A stretch of 64,000 nucleotides of DNA from Vibrio sp. NTOU-M3 (GCF_040869035.1 NZ_CP162101.1:558001-622000), one strand, 5' to 3'; counted from the stretch's first letter, positions 53,807-63,022 are shown. Numbers and translations: made by a program. Notes: generated by a model not told the origin, from the letters alone.

Positions 53807-54835
53807 ATGATGTCTGATAGGTCCAAAATCGCCAGCCTAGAGCTAGGGCGCCTCGTCGCCATGATCGCAATTATTATGTTGCATTGCCAAATGTTCCTCT
53901 CCTACTTCACTCTTGATGGAGAGCCTTGGTTTGGCTATGTTTTCAACCAATTAACGCGCTTTGCCGTTCCACTATTTTTTCTTATCGCCGGCTACCTCAT
54001 CCAACCTAAATTGACCAATAAACCTTGGCAGACCGTCCTGAATTACGGCTCTCCACTGATTCGTATCTGGGCAATCTGGAGCGTGATCAGTTTGCTTATG
54101 CCATTTAACTGGGGCGTACTTTTAGAACATGGTTACTTAGCAGAAAGACAAGGTTATTGGAGCTATCTGTTGCAAACACCACTTAACTCATTGCTTGAAG
54201 GCGGTTTGGTGCACTTGTGGTTTATTCCAGCTTTACTCAGCGCCATTGTGATCATAGCGGCGTTAATAGACTTCAAGCTCAGTCGCTGGATCCTCCCGTT
54301 ATCACTAGCACTGTATTGTTATGGCGTTCTTGCTGGTAGCTATGCCGTATTAACTGAGCTTCCAAGTCCATTCTTCACTCGTAACGGCCCTTTCTTTGCA
54401 ACCTTGATGGTCGCAATAGGTTTTACGCTGCGACAATCTGAGTTCCAATTTTCTGCATCAAAAGCAATATGGCTTACTGGATTGGGGCTCTCTATCCACA
54501 TTGTGGAGGCCTATTGGCTTCATGGAATGGGACAAATATTTAATACTAATGACTTCTTATTTGGCACCGTTTTTTGGGCAACAGGGAGCATGATGTATCT
54601 GCTAACCCATCCGGATTTAGGCAGAAACGCGATTGTTTTTTCCTTGAGTAAGCGTGTCTTGCCTGTATATGTCTGTCATCTACCCATGGTGATTGTGATG
54701 ATGAATGTGGCGGGTTTCTTTGGGCTTACTCATGCTCCAAAGGATGCTATCGTATTAATAGGAACATTGGTTTTCAGTTACTTATTGGTTGTAGCGACAG
54801 AAAAAACACCGCTGAACCGTTGGTTATTTCGCTAA
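53807..54835 (+). CDS. Integral membrane acyltransferase (Acyl_transf_3 family)
   Basis: A 342-residue protein with about ten hydrophobic segments of the OafA/WecH/NodX acyltransferase-3 family, which O-acylates surface sugars. Marks are an N-terminal helix with a conserved His (GRLVAMIAIIMLHCQMF), FAVPLFFLIAGYL, LVHLWFIPALLSAIVI, and a late LPVYVCHLPMV. Two adjacent ATGs occur at 53807 and 53810. It is followed 21 bp later by the START protein gene, so the two probably form an operon. Confidence 0.9.
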   Translation: MMSDRSKIASLELGRLVAMIAIIMLHCQMFLSYFTLDGEPWFGYVFNQLTRFAVPLFFLIAGYLIQPKLTNKPWQTVLNYGSPLIRIWAIWSVISLLMPFNWGVLLEHGYLAERQGYWSYLLQTPLNSLLEGGLVHLWFIPALLSAIVIIAALIDFKLSRWILPLSLALYCYGVLAGSYAVLTELPSPFFTRNGPFFATLMVAIGFTLRQSEFQFSASKAIWLTGLGLSIHIVEAYWLHGMGQIFNTNDFLFGTVFWATGSMMYLLTHPDLGRNAIVFSLSKRVLPVYVCHLPMVIVMMNVAGFFGLTHAPKDAIVLIGTLVFSYLLVVATEKTPLNRWLFR

Positions 54836-54856
54836 ATTCGCAAACGGCAGGAGGCC

Positions 54857-55489
54857 ATGATGCAGCGTCGCTTAGGATTATTATTCATTCTTTTCGCTCC
54901 GATCGTCTTCGCCTTCGGAGAAAGAGGATGGCAGTTTGCAAAAACTTACGATGGCATCACACTGCATACGCGGCCACACAGTGATGGCTTGGTTGAGATT
55001 CGCGCTCAAATGTTTATCCCCACCAGCTATTCCGCATTTTTACTGCTACTGGAAGACAGTGAGCACGTTCCCAAATGGATAGATAATGTCTCCCACAGCC
55101 GAGTTCTAAAACAGATCAGTGCGAACGAAAACATCGTTTACACCCAATTTGCCGCCCCATGGCCAGCTGCCGATCGAGATATGGTGACCTATTCACAATA
55201 TCAAGTGAATGAACAAGCCTTTAAACTGGTGATCCGTGATGCTCCCGCGACGTTTCCTAAACAAGAAGGATACCTTCGTATTACTGGGGTATCTGCTGAA
55301 TGGGTGTTAGAAAAATTAGATAACGGCACCACTCATATTGAATATACCGCTTTTGCCAACCCCCAAGGACAACTGCCAGATTGGTTAGTGAACAAACTTG
55401 CGACGGACAGTGCCCTAGCAACGTTTCAAGGGCTAAGACGAGAAGTGCAGCAATATCAGGGAAAACAACACCCTAATATTGAAGAGTAA
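54857..55489 (+). CDS. START-domain lipid-binding-like protein, secreted
   Basis: A 210-residue protein with a signal peptide (LLFILFAPIVFA-FG) and a START/SRPBCC domain: WQFAKTYDGITLHTRP, DSEHVPKWIDNVSHSRVLKQI, VYTQFAAPWPAADRDMVTYSQY, GQLPDWLVNKLATDSALATFQGLRR. START domains hold hydrophobic ligands. It lies in tandem with a membrane acyltransferase. The ligand and role are unknown. Confidence 0.88.
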   Translation: MMQRRLGLLFILFAPIVFAFGERGWQFAKTYDGITLHTRPHSDGLVEIRAQMFIPTSYSAFLLLLEDSEHVPKWIDNVSHSRVLKQISANENIVYTQFAAPWPAADRDMVTYSQYQVNEQAFKLVIRDAPATFPKQEGYLRITGVSAEWVLEKLDNGTTHIEYTAFANPQGQLPDWLVNKLATDSALATFQGLRREVQQYQGKQHPNIEE

Positions 55490-55501
55490 TCAAGAGAGTA
55501 A

Positions 55502-56014
55502 TTAGCGTTTTCGCGCTAAGTCTCTGGCTAAGATGAGCGCCAATCCAAAAATTTGTAAAAACAGAGCAAACACTTTGTAACGTGCACTACGTTCATTTAA
55601 CTCTGCCATGGTTTCGGTGATGGATAAGTTCGCTAAGTAATGGCCATCAATCCTATCTCGCTCATGTTGTTGTGCTTGATTAATTAACGTCATTAACGTC
55701 GCTAGATTATCTTGTTGGATGGGAGGAACGACTTGATTGACCCATGGAGAAAGCTGGCCTCTTAATACTTCATCAATCTCACCGGATACAATCTTGTTTT
55801 GATCCAAGTGCAGCAGCATAAATTCACGTTTTCGTTCTAAGGTTTCAACCTTATCCCACGCTAACTGAATGGCGTAACTGTTGGCATTTTTTTGCTCATC
55901 ACGCGCGCTGACCTCCTGACTCAATTGATCAAGAACCACGCTCGACACCAGAATAGCCATGATATTCAGCACCAAACCAATCGCCACAAGTACCCATGCT
56001 GACGGCCATTTCAT
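55502..56014 (-). CDS. Two-TM membrane protein with helical periplasmic domain
   Basis: A 170-residue protein: TM1 (AWVLVAIGLVLNIMAILVSSVVL), about 110 residues of helical extracytoplasmic sequence, TM2 (YKVFALFLQIFGLALILA) and a short basic tail (RDLARKR). The plan is that of a four-helix-bundle sensor, but no HAMP, methyl-accepting or kinase part follows. No named family. It is convergent with the START gene. Confidence 0.7.
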   Translation of the reverse strand: MKWPSAWVLVAIGLVLNIMAILVSSVVLDQLSQEVSARDEQKNANSYAIQLAWDKVETLERKREFMLLHLDQNKIVSGEIDEVLRGQLSPWVNQVVPPIQQDNLATLMTLINQAQQHERDRIDGHYLANLSITETMAELNERSARYKVFALFLQIFGLALILARDLARKR

Positions 56015-56144
56015 GCGCTTCCCCTTCTTGATACAGTTTGAACCTCATGAGGGAGAACGATTCATCACATAACGCTGCCTCCTCCCATCACAACAACGAT
56101 GTAGTAAGCGTAGTCAAATTAAAGAAACTGGCTGATTTTTAAGT

Positions 56145-56174
56145 ATAAAAAAAGCGCGATACCTATCGCGCTTC
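56145..56174 (-). terminator. Terminator of the leftward APE operon
   Basis: On the minus strand AGCGCGAT pairs with ATCGCGCT around AGGT, followed by seven T; about 20 bp past the oxidoreductase stop. Confidence 0.88.
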
Positions 56175-56192
56175 TAAAGAGGTTCACTTTGC

Positions 56193-57431
56193 TTAGTCTT
56201 GATTAATAAACTCAGCCAAGCTGGTTAGTCGACGTTTTGATTCTTTAACATACGGGTTAGCTTCATCCCATGCATAACCAGCAAGTATTGAGGAAATCAT
56301 CTGCTTAATACGCGGGTTAGGATTTTGATAAAAAATTACGTCTTGCAATGTGCCTTGGTACCATCCTTCCACATACGTCCGGAAAGTATCGACACCAACC
56401 ATCAGCGGATCGGCGTACTCTTTCTGCCAATCAACCGTTTCACCATTGAGCTGGCGCACCACGCAATCAACTGCAAACTGGGCCGACTTCATTGCAATGG
56501 TCACACCGGAGGAAAACACCGGATCTAAGAATTCGCCAGCATTACCAAGCAGTGCATAATGCGACGTGGCCAAATGTTTCACATTGGCAGAGTAGCCGCC
56601 GAGTTCACCTGCTGGGTTAGGATATTCCGCATTCTGTAGTAATGCCGCTAACCCTGGTTCTTCATTAGCTAATTGCTGAATTGCCGCGATCTTATCTTCC
56701 GAATATTGCTCGAAAAACTCAGGTTCACCCACAATACCAAATGAGCAAATGCCATTGGAAAATGGAATCAACCAATACCACACATCTTGGTGTTCAGGGT
56801 GCACTGAAATCAGGATTTTATTGCGATCATAATCGGTACTTTCAACATCAATGTTATCAACAATATGGGTGAAGATGGCCTTACGCGGCGGAAGACAAGA
56901 TGGCTCTTCCAATTCCAGTAGTTTTGGCAGCACACGTCCAAACCCACTCGCATCCAACACATAATCAGCTTGTAAAAGGTAGTCTTCACCCCCCTCTACA
57001 CCAACCTGCAAAATAGAATGCGCATCCACAAACTCGATGCTTTTCAGCTCATGTTGATATCGAATTTCAACACCTTGCTCGCTCGCAGAATCTGCCAGAA
57101 CTTTATCAAAGTGCGCACGCTGAACCTGAAACGTCGTCCCCGGTCCTGCTGAAAATTTATCGGTAAAATCAAATTGGGTGTAAACCCCATTTCGCCGAAA
57201 AGCTGCGCCGTCTTTATATTGGAATCCTGCTTGATTAACAGCCTCTAACATCCCCGCCTGTTCAACCACTTCCATACATGCAGGCAGTAGGCTTTCTCCG
57301 ATAGAAAACCTTGGAAACTGTGATTTTTCAATCACAACAACATCAATATTTTGGGCATGTAACAATGCCGCTGCGGTTGAGCCGGAAGGGCCAGCGCCAA
57401 TCACGACCACCTGCGTTGATTGCTTCTTCAT
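56193..57431 (-). CDS. FAD-dependent oxidoreductase of the aryl-polyene cluster
   Basis: A 412-residue flavoprotein of the geranylgeranyl-reductase/halogenase-like group. FAD site VVVIGAGPSGSTAAALLHAQ, then SRFPRFSIGESLLPA-type segment (QFPRFSIGESLLPACMEVVEQ) and the GD-like motif HYALLGNAGEFLDPVFSSGVTIAM. The FSIGES motif occurs in flavin halogenases and related monooxygenases; the halogenase WxWxIP segment is only partly matched (VWYWLIPFS). It probably tailors the aryl head of the polyene. Third gene of the leftward operon after lipoprotein and methyltransferase. Confidence 0.87.
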   Translation of the reverse strand: MKKQSTQVVVIGAGPSGSTAAALLHAQNIDVVVIEKSQFPRFSIGESLLPACMEVVEQAGMLEAVNQAGFQYKDGAAFRRNGVYTQFDFTDKFSAGPGTTFQVQRAHFDKVLADSASEQGVEIRYQHELKSIEFVDAHSILQVGVEGGEDYLLQADYVLDASGFGRVLPKLLELEEPSCLPPRKAIFTHIVDNIDVESTDYDRNKILISVHPEHQDVWYWLIPFSNGICSFGIVGEPEFFEQYSEDKIAAIQQLANEEPGLAALLQNAEYPNPAGELGGYSANVKHLATSHYALLGNAGEFLDPVFSSGVTIAMKSAQFAVDCVVRQLNGETVDWQKEYADPLMVGVDTFRTYVEGWYQGTLQDVIFYQNPNPRIKQMISSILAGYAWDEANPYVKESKRRLTSLAEFINQD

Positions 57432-57458
57432 TTATTTTTGCTCATTTGGGCTAGGACA

Positions 57459-58529
57459 CTAAGCCTTTGCTTTTAGTTTTAATAAAGTATGACCAAGACC
57501 GATATCATCGGTGCGCTCAACCACTTCCAGTTCCGCCGCTTCAACGATCTCTAAAAAGTCATCGCTACGATAGAACCGACTGTTTCCATTGGCTAAACAA
57601 GTAAAGTAAAGAGAAGTAGCATTTAAGCTGTAAGAAGCCGCCTCATATTTTTGAGAGTCCCAGAACAATTCTAGGATGTAGACATGCGAATCCGGCGTGA
57701 GCTGAGCTTTAACGCGTTGCAGAATACTTAGGATCTCCATTGGTGAAAAGCAGTCTAGAAATTGACTCATCCACCAAATATCAGCGTGCTCTGGTAAGCT
57801 CTGTTGCTTGTCTAACATGTTGGCAGGGAAAGGGTGCACTCGCTCTTGAAAGCCATTTTGCTTCGCATTTTCCATTGCCATTTCAAGCTGTTGGGGTAAG
57901 TCCACAATCGTGATTTCAACATCCGCATTGTAATTGCAGCATTGCATCGCCCATTTGCCCGTATTACCACCGATATCCACAATATGCTTTGGCTTTGCCG
58001 CAAACACTTCTTTCAACAAAATAGGGAAAGAGCGATCTGAGTAAAAGTGATCAAATTTGAACCAGCTCTCTTTGGCTTTTTCCGGTAACGTCGACAGCCC
58101 TTGGTAAATGGTCTCCCAATCCCCAAGTTCTTTTAGGCCAGCTGGTTTACCCTCTTGGATGGATTCGGTTAAATGCATCATCGCGGCGTAACAAACGTCT
58201 GCCGTAAAGTCCATGTTGGCATTCGTCATACCATCGTGGAGTAGAAAGAAACCAAGATTGGCTAGAGAATAGTTAGGTTTTTCCCAAAGAACGATATGGG
58301 CACTGATCGCCATGTCCAGTAAGACTTTTACGCCATATTCAGAGACACCGGTCTCTTGTGACAATTGTTCAGTACTCATTCCCTCTGAACCCGCTTTATC
58401 GAGTGCAGCCAGAAGGCCTAAATCCCGAAGTGTACGGGCTGTGTGAAAAACAATGGGGGCAAATGAAAGCTTTTGCGCTTCCGTTTTTGCCTCTAGAGCA
58501 TTAAAAGGGTCAATATTTTGATTTAACAC
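57459..58529 (-). CDS. SAM-dependent O-methyltransferase of the aryl-polyene cluster
   Basis: A 356-residue class I methyltransferase with an N-terminal dimerisation/winged-helix part (LRDLGLLAALDKAGSEGMSTEQLSQETGVSEYGVKVLLDMA) and a SAM-binding fold (HIVDIGGNTGKWAMQCC, ITIVDLPQQLEMA, WWMSQFLDCFSPMEIL). It resembles small-molecule O-methyltransferases. Aryl polyenes often carry a methoxy/hydroxy-methylphenyl head, a fitting substrate, but this is inference. GTG start. Lies 27 bp after the lipoprotein gene and 27 bp before the oxidoreductase. Confidence 0.88.
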   Translation of the reverse strand: MLNQNIDPFNALEAKTEAQKLSFAPIVFHTARTLRDLGLLAALDKAGSEGMSTEQLSQETGVSEYGVKVLLDMAISAHIVLWEKPNYSLANLGFFLLHDGMTNANMDFTADVCYAAMMHLTESIQEGKPAGLKELGDWETIYQGLSTLPEKAKESWFKFDHFYSDRSFPILLKEVFAAKPKHIVDIGGNTGKWAMQCCNYNADVEITIVDLPQQLEMAMENAKQNGFQERVHPFPANMLDKQQSLPEHADIWWMSQFLDCFSPMEILSILQRVKAQLTPDSHVYILELFWDSQKYEAASYSLNATSLYFTCLANGNSRFYRSDDFLEIVEAAELEVVERTDDIGLGHTLLKLKAKA

Positions 58530-58556
58530 GAAAAAACCTAACTTAAGTTTGTATTA

Positions 58557-58949
58557 TTATTGTGCTGCAGCTGTCAGTGACAACTGTTTTTTAATATCAA
58601 CATTTAAATTGTTGATCCAGCGGTTGTAGTTACGATGAATTTTGCCATCTTCTGCGCGCAAGTTTTCTGAGCTAACGTAAAGAATTGAATAATATTTCTC
58701 GTTATACGGAATTTTTACTTCTGCAAAATGAGAGCGAACGTGAAGTTTGGCACTTAATTCACCCGGTTTAACTTCATCAACAATCCAACCGCGATTAGTA
58801 GCGGCTTGCAGAATAGCCATTTTGACTTGTTTGCTTTGAAGATTATAAGCAACTGGAGTATCCTCCACTGTCATAATAGGCTGCACGCGACCACAGCCGG
58901 CTAGTAGAAGCACTAAAAATAGTGAACTTAATAGCTTTAATGATTTCAT
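58557..58949 (-). CDS. Small lipoprotein at the head of the leftward APE operon
   Basis: A 130-residue lipoprotein: signal peptide with a lipobox LLLAGC (Cys at about 19) and a mature part without a known fold (MAILQAATNRGWIVDEVKPGELSAKLHVRSHFAEVKIPYNEKYYSILY). Similar small lipoproteins accompany APE clusters. It probably sits in the outer membrane or periplasm near the site of polyene attachment. First gene of the leftward operon. Confidence 0.8.
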   Translation of the reverse strand: MKSLKLLSSLFLVLLLAGCGRVQPIMTVEDTPVAYNLQSKQVKMAILQAATNRGWIVDEVKPGELSAKLHVRSHFAEVKIPYNEKYYSILYVSSENLRAEDGKIHRNYNRWINNLNVDIKKQLSLTAAAQ

Positions 58950-59025
58950 ATTATTTCCTTTTTTGAAGGTTGTGTGGAATAGGCTGCAATAGTATTTAGC
59001 TGTAAACGAAACAATTCAATATTAT
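58950..59025. promoter_or_regulatory. Shared divergent promoter region of the APE operons
   Basis: Only 76 bp of AT-rich DNA separate the divergent start codons, so both core promoters must be back-to-back or overlap. AATTCAATATTAT near the right end could supply a -10 box. No operator is obvious. Confidence 0.5.
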
Positions 59026-59757
59026 ATGTCAAATACACAACAAATAATGTCTGTAAATATAGACGCTTGGTCCGCAAACTCATTGGGATTGCATGATTCA
59101 CAAGCATGGAATAGCTGGGCTCAAGATCTTCAGTGGCCCGAAGAAGGGAAATTAGAGGTAAGTGCCATCCCACCAATGATGCGCCGCCGAATGAGTTCTC
59201 TTAGCAAAATGGCCGTTCAAACCGCAATTGAGCTACTAAACCAACACGACGTAGATTATCTGGTTTTTGCCAGTCGTCACGGAGAGCTACAAAGAAGCGC
59301 ACAACTCATCAACGATATTCTTTGTGGCGAAGAGGCATCACCAATGGCCTTTTCTCAATCGGTTCACAATACAGCGGCAGGGCTTTCAACCATTGCGACA
59401 AAAAAGCCGATTCCCTTAACGTCTATCGCTGCAGCCGACAACACTTTCCAAAGTGCCCTGCTTGAAGCTTGGTTGTACTTGCAAGCAAATCCAACCGATA
59501 AAGTTCTGGTGCTTGATTTTGACGAACCACTACCTTCCCCTTATCAGCAATATGAAGAGAATCAATTTCAAGGTTACGCTATTGGCCTCGTGCTGTCTGC
59601 TGGTGAATCGGTTCAATTTGCAGCGCAACCCAATACACGTAGTCAGCAAAACGACCAAGCATTACCACAAGGCTTAGCGTTTTTGCGTCACTTCCTAACT
59701 TCACATAACCGTTGGCAAATTCATTCCAAACAACAAAGTTGGACGTGGCAACGCTAA
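59026..59757 (+). CDS. apeC: Beta-ketoacyl synthase-like chain-length factor (ApeC-like)
   Basis: A 243-residue KS-like protein: MMRRRMSSLSKMAVQTAIELL, VFASRHGELQRSAQLINDIL, FSQSVHNTAAGLSTIATK, TSIAAADNTFQSALLEAWLYL. The catalytic Cys of ketosynthases is missing (AAADN in place), the usual trait of a chain-length factor. In the characterised APE system the ApeC protein pairs with a ketosynthase (ApeO) for polyene chain growth. It overlaps the next gene by one base (TAATG). Confidence 0.88.
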   Translation: MSNTQQIMSVNIDAWSANSLGLHDSQAWNSWAQDLQWPEEGKLEVSAIPPMMRRRMSSLSKMAVQTAIELLNQHDVDYLVFASRHGELQRSAQLINDILCGEEASPMAFSQSVHNTAAGLSTIATKKPIPLTSIAAADNTFQSALLEAWLYLQANPTDKVLVLDFDEPLPSPYQQYEENQFQGYAIGLVLSAGESVQFAAQPNTRSQQNDQALPQGLAFLRHFLTSHNRWQIHSKQQSWTWQR

Positions 59758-60521
59758 TGCTCAACTGGAATAAGTACTGGCGCGTGTTTGCCACTGGATT
59801 TTGTTTTGCTGTATTTGGACTTGGTGGGCTAATTCTTAGCTTTGTGCTTATTCCTGTGATCAGTATATTTACACGCGATTTAGCAATGCGCGAATATAAA
59901 GTTCAGGGCGTTATTCGCTATAGCTTTAATACTTTCTGCAAGCTAATGAAATATACCGGCGCTATTGACTATAAAATAACGGGGGCAGATACGCTCATTC
60001 AGGATAGAAATTGTCTGATTGTCGCCAATCACCCAAGCCTTATTGATTACGTCCTCATTGCCTCTCAATTACCACGTGTTGATTGCTTAGTGAAATCTGC
60101 TATTTGGTCGAACCCATTTATGAAACATATCGTAAAAGCGGCAGGCTATATTCCAAATGAAGCACCCGATGATTTATTAGCGCAATGCGATGAAAGATTT
60201 GAACGTGGTAATGTATTACTGGTATTTCCTGAAGGAACCCGAACCACACCTGGATTAAAATCAAAATTACAGCGCGGCGCAGCTCAAATTGCAATACGTA
60301 CCGAGCGAGACCTCCGTGTAATCCATATTACGGTTTCTCCGAGCTTCTTAACAAAAGAAAAAAAATGGTATCAGGTTCCTGACACGAAACCCTTTTTCCA
60401 TGTGGAAATTAAAGGTAAAGTTGACGTGAAACCCTTTATTGAAGGGGCGACAAACCCAACTTTAGCCGCTCGGCAGTTAAATCGTCATTTGGCTGAAGCT
60501 ATTTTTCCATCAAATCAATAA
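59757..60521 (+). CDS. Lysophospholipid-type acyltransferase of the APE cluster
   Basis: About 254 residues from the ATG at 59757; the TAATG junction with the previous gene argues for this start over 59712. One or two membrane segments (FCFAVFGLGGLILSFVLIPVISIF), then the PlsC-type motifs NHPSLIDYVLI (H-x4-D) and FPEGTRTTPG. It likely places an acyl chain or polyene on a carrier lipid. In the APE operon between the chain-length factor and the ACPs. Confidence 0.88.
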   Translation: MLNWNKYWRVFATGFCFAVFGLGGLILSFVLIPVISIFTRDLAMREYKVQGVIRYSFNTFCKLMKYTGAIDYKITGADTLIQDRNCLIVANHPSLIDYVLIASQLPRVDCLVKSAIWSNPFMKHIVKAAGYIPNEAPDDLLAQCDERFERGNVLLVFPEGTRTTPGLKSKLQRGAAQIAIRTERDLRVIHITVSPSFLTKEKKWYQVPDTKPFFHVEIKGKVDVKPFIEGATNPTLAARQLNRHLAEAIFPSNQ

Positions 60522-60537
60522 CTCAAAGTAGGTCCCA

Positions 60538-60798
60538 GTGGAAGTACTACACAACGATATCAAACAGTTGATCATTGATGCTCTAAACCTAGAAGACATT
60601 TCGATTGAAGACATCGAAACAGAAGCACCACTTTTCGGTGACGGTCTTGGTTTAGACTCTATCGATGCATTAGAGCTAGGCTTGGCGATTAAGAAGAAAT
60701 TTAATATTGTGATTGATGCAGACGATGCAAACACACGTGAGCATTTTGCATCGGTGGTAAATCTGGCAAAATATATTTCATCTCAATCTAGCCAATAA
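60538..60798 (+). CDS. apeE: Acyl carrier protein (first of two)
   Basis: An 86-residue ACP with GTG start. The phosphopantetheine attachment Ser is at 41 in GLGLDSIDALEL. Acidic helices as usual. It is 16 bp after the acyltransferase and 15 bp before the second ACP. Aryl-polyene systems use two ACPs, one for starter and chain extension; which is which cannot be read here. Confidence 0.93.
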   Translation: MEVLHNDIKQLIIDALNLEDISIEDIETEAPLFGDGLGLDSIDALELGLAIKKKFNIVIDADDANTREHFASVVNLAKYISSQSSQ

Positions 60799-60813
60799 TT
60801 TATAAATTTGAAC

Positions 60814-61071
60814 ATGACAGAAGTAAATCAAGAACAAGTATTTGAACAAGTGAAAAGTGCTCTAGTAGAGCTGTTTGAAATCGATGAAGCGGATATCCAG
60901 CCGGATGCCCATCTGTATCAGGATCTCGATCTCGATAGTATCGACGCGGTAGACCTTGTTGTTCATCTACAAAAAGTCACTGGTAAAAAAATCAAGCCAG
61001 AAGAGTTTAAAGCCGTTCGCACCGTGAATGACGTTGTGGAATCCGTGACTGAACTTCTGAAAGGTAACTGA
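60814..61071 (+). CDS. apeF: Acyl carrier protein (second of two)
   Basis: An 85-residue ACP from ATG 60814 (a TTG two codons earlier is possible). The attachment Ser is at 42 in DLDLDSIDAVDLVVHL. It overlaps the next gene by one base (TGATG), indicating coupled translation. Confidence 0.93.
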   Translation: MTEVNQEQVFEQVKSALVELFEIDEADIQPDAHLYQDLDLDSIDAVDLVVHLQKVTGKKIKPEEFKAVRTVNDVVESVTELLKGN

Positions 61072-61631
61072 TGCGTCAATTGCTGACAGCACTGTCCGCA
61101 ATTGTTCTGCTCGCCTACCCCTTTGCCGTATATTTCGGTATCGATAAGTTCGGCCTGACGGTTATCGGGGGACTGCTCGTTGCGGTCTTCCTGCTGAGAA
61201 TTGTTTCAGCAAGTCAGGCTAAACTCAAAGAGCTCAAACAACTTGCATGGATAAGTGGTGTGACCGGATTGGTTCTCACTGCTTTAGGGATCTGGTTTAA
61301 ACAACATGGTTGGTTAACCTTTTACCCTGTTGTGGTTAACGTTTGTATGTTCACTGTATTTGCTCATAGCCTACAACAACCACAAACCATCATTGAGCGC
61401 CTCGCTCGTTTACAAGAGCCAGATCTTCCCGAGAGTGGTGTGCGTTATACACGTAACGTCACTCTGGTATGGTGTGGCTTTTTTGTTTTCAATGGTGCCA
61501 TTGCTTTTTACATGTGTTTTCAAAGTATCAAAGTATGGACGTTATATAACGGTTTGATCAGCTACTTGCTTGCCGGCGGCCTATTTGCTCTGGAATGGAT
61601 AGTCAGACAATTTGTGCGAAAGGATACCTAA
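61071..61631 (+). CDS. COG4648-type membrane protein of the APE cluster
   Basis: A 186-residue protein with about five hydrophobic segments (LLTALSAIVLLAYPFAVYFG, VIGGLLVAVFLL, VTLVWCGFFVFNGAIAFYMC, GLISYLLAGGLFALEWIV). The FAHSLQQPQTIIERLARLQEPDLPESGVRYTR segment is characteristic of this small family. The function is unknown; it likely anchors or organises the enzymes at the membrane. Start fused to the ACP stop (TGATG). Confidence 0.85.
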   Translation: MRQLLTALSAIVLLAYPFAVYFGIDKFGLTVIGGLLVAVFLLRIVSASQAKLKELKQLAWISGVTGLVLTALGIWFKQHGWLTFYPVVVNVCMFTVFAHSLQQPQTIIERLARLQEPDLPESGVRYTRNVTLVWCGFFVFNGAIAFYMCFQSIKVWTLYNGLISYLLAGGLFALEWIVRQFVRKDT

Positions 61632-61634
61632 CTG

Positions 61635-63008
61635 ATGAATCACCCCCCAATGAACTTTACCCCACTTAGAACATTGTTAGCTGCAAAGCGGCCAGACAAT
61701 TATCCTGTGTCTTTTACGGGGAATCACATCAATCATTGGCAACAGTTTTTGCAAGATGTGACTCAGTTAAGCCAAGTGCTCTCGACAAAAACGGGTAACA
61801 ACATTGCCCTATGTTGCGGCAATAGCTATCAGTTTGCTGTCGGTTTTTTTGCTGTTTGTGCTGCAGGAAAAGCACTCGTTCTACCGGGAAATTATCAACC
61901 AGCCGCATTGAATGAGTTAGCCATCCATTTCGACTTGCTACTCGTCGATAGCGAAGTCGAGGTACCCTCAGGCATTAATGCATTGGTCATTCATCAGCAT
62001 ACATTTAGTCAAGAAAGCACCGTCCCAGTAATGCTCACTCTGGCTGACATTCGCTTAACGTTATTTACCTCTGGCTCCAGCGGTACTCCAAAAGCCATTG
62101 AAAAAACGCTGACACAGCTTGAAAGTGAAATCGACATTCTACAGCGCTTATGGGGAGAGCAGTTAAGTGCGACACAAATAGAAAGTACGGTTTCACACCA
62201 GCACATTTATGGGTTGTTATTCCGTGTGCTTTGGCCACTGTGCGCTGCAAGACCGTTTGCCGCTTACAACCTTGAGTTCCCTGAACAGGTGATCTCCCAC
62301 GCAGGCCCTAACACCACTCTCATCAGCAGCCCTGCATTACTTAAAAGGCTTAATGAAGAACACCAGTCAACAAAACTGCGCATGGCATTTTCTTCTGGGG
62401 GACCATTAGCAAATCAAGCGGCCAACCACGCTTGTGAGCTTTTTGGTCAATACCCTATTGAGGTCTATGGCAGTACTGAAACTGGTGGTATCGCTTTTCG
62501 ACAGCAGCATAACGCTACCACGCCATGGCAGCTGTTTCCCGGTATTGAAGCGGAACTAAATGAAGAGTCCTGCCTCAAACTAAAATCTCCGCATATCGAT
62601 GCCAACAACTGGTATCAAACTGCCGACGAATGCGTTTTCCATGATAAAGTGCATTTTGAGCTCAAAGGACGCACTGACCGTATTATTAAGGTCGAAGAGA
62701 AACGCGTTTCTTTGGTTGAAGTAGAACGACGCGTTGAGCAACTTAGTTGGGTAGAAGAAACCGCCGTGCTCCCAATGATGGAAGGCGACCGACTCATTTT
62801 AGTTGCAGCAATCGTCCTTAACCAACAGGGAAAGCAGCAGTTTGCGCTATCAGGAAAAGGAAAGTTCTGGCTACTGCTGCGTAATGAATTGCGTCAATGG
62901 CTTGAGCCAATTGCTGTGCCGCGACGTTTTCGAGTGATCGACGAAATTCCGTTGAACAGTCAAGGAAAACGACAAACCGCAGAAATTGAAGCTCTTTTTC
63001 AACAATAA
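61635..63008 (+). CDS. apeH: AMP-dependent acyl/aryl ligase (ApeH-like)
   Basis: A 457-residue adenylating enzyme. The P-loop is LTLFTSGSSGTPKAIEK; other core motifs are EVYGSTETGGIAFRQ, YQTADECVFHD and LKGRTDRIIKVEEKRVSLVEVE. It would activate the aromatic starter (a hydroxybenzoate-like acid) and load it on an ACP. It is shorter than standard CoA ligases (about 500-550 residues), as usual in APE clusters. Located between the membrane protein and dehydratase genes. Confidence 0.9.
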   Translation: MNHPPMNFTPLRTLLAAKRPDNYPVSFTGNHINHWQQFLQDVTQLSQVLSTKTGNNIALCCGNSYQFAVGFFAVCAAGKALVLPGNYQPAALNELAIHFDLLLVDSEVEVPSGINALVIHQHTFSQESTVPVMLTLADIRLTLFTSGSSGTPKAIEKTLTQLESEIDILQRLWGEQLSATQIESTVSHQHIYGLLFRVLWPLCAARPFAAYNLEFPEQVISHAGPNTTLISSPALLKRLNEEHQSTKLRMAFSSGGPLANQAANHACELFGQYPIEVYGSTETGGIAFRQQHNATTPWQLFPGIEAELNEESCLKLKSPHIDANNWYQTADECVFHDKVHFELKGRTDRIIKVEEKRVSLVEVERRVEQLSWVEETAVLPMMEGDRLILVAAIVLNQQGKQQFALSGKGKFWLLLRNELRQWLEPIAVPRRFRVIDEIPLNSQGKRQTAEIEALFQQ

Positions 63009-63022
63009 AAATCGACATTTGT

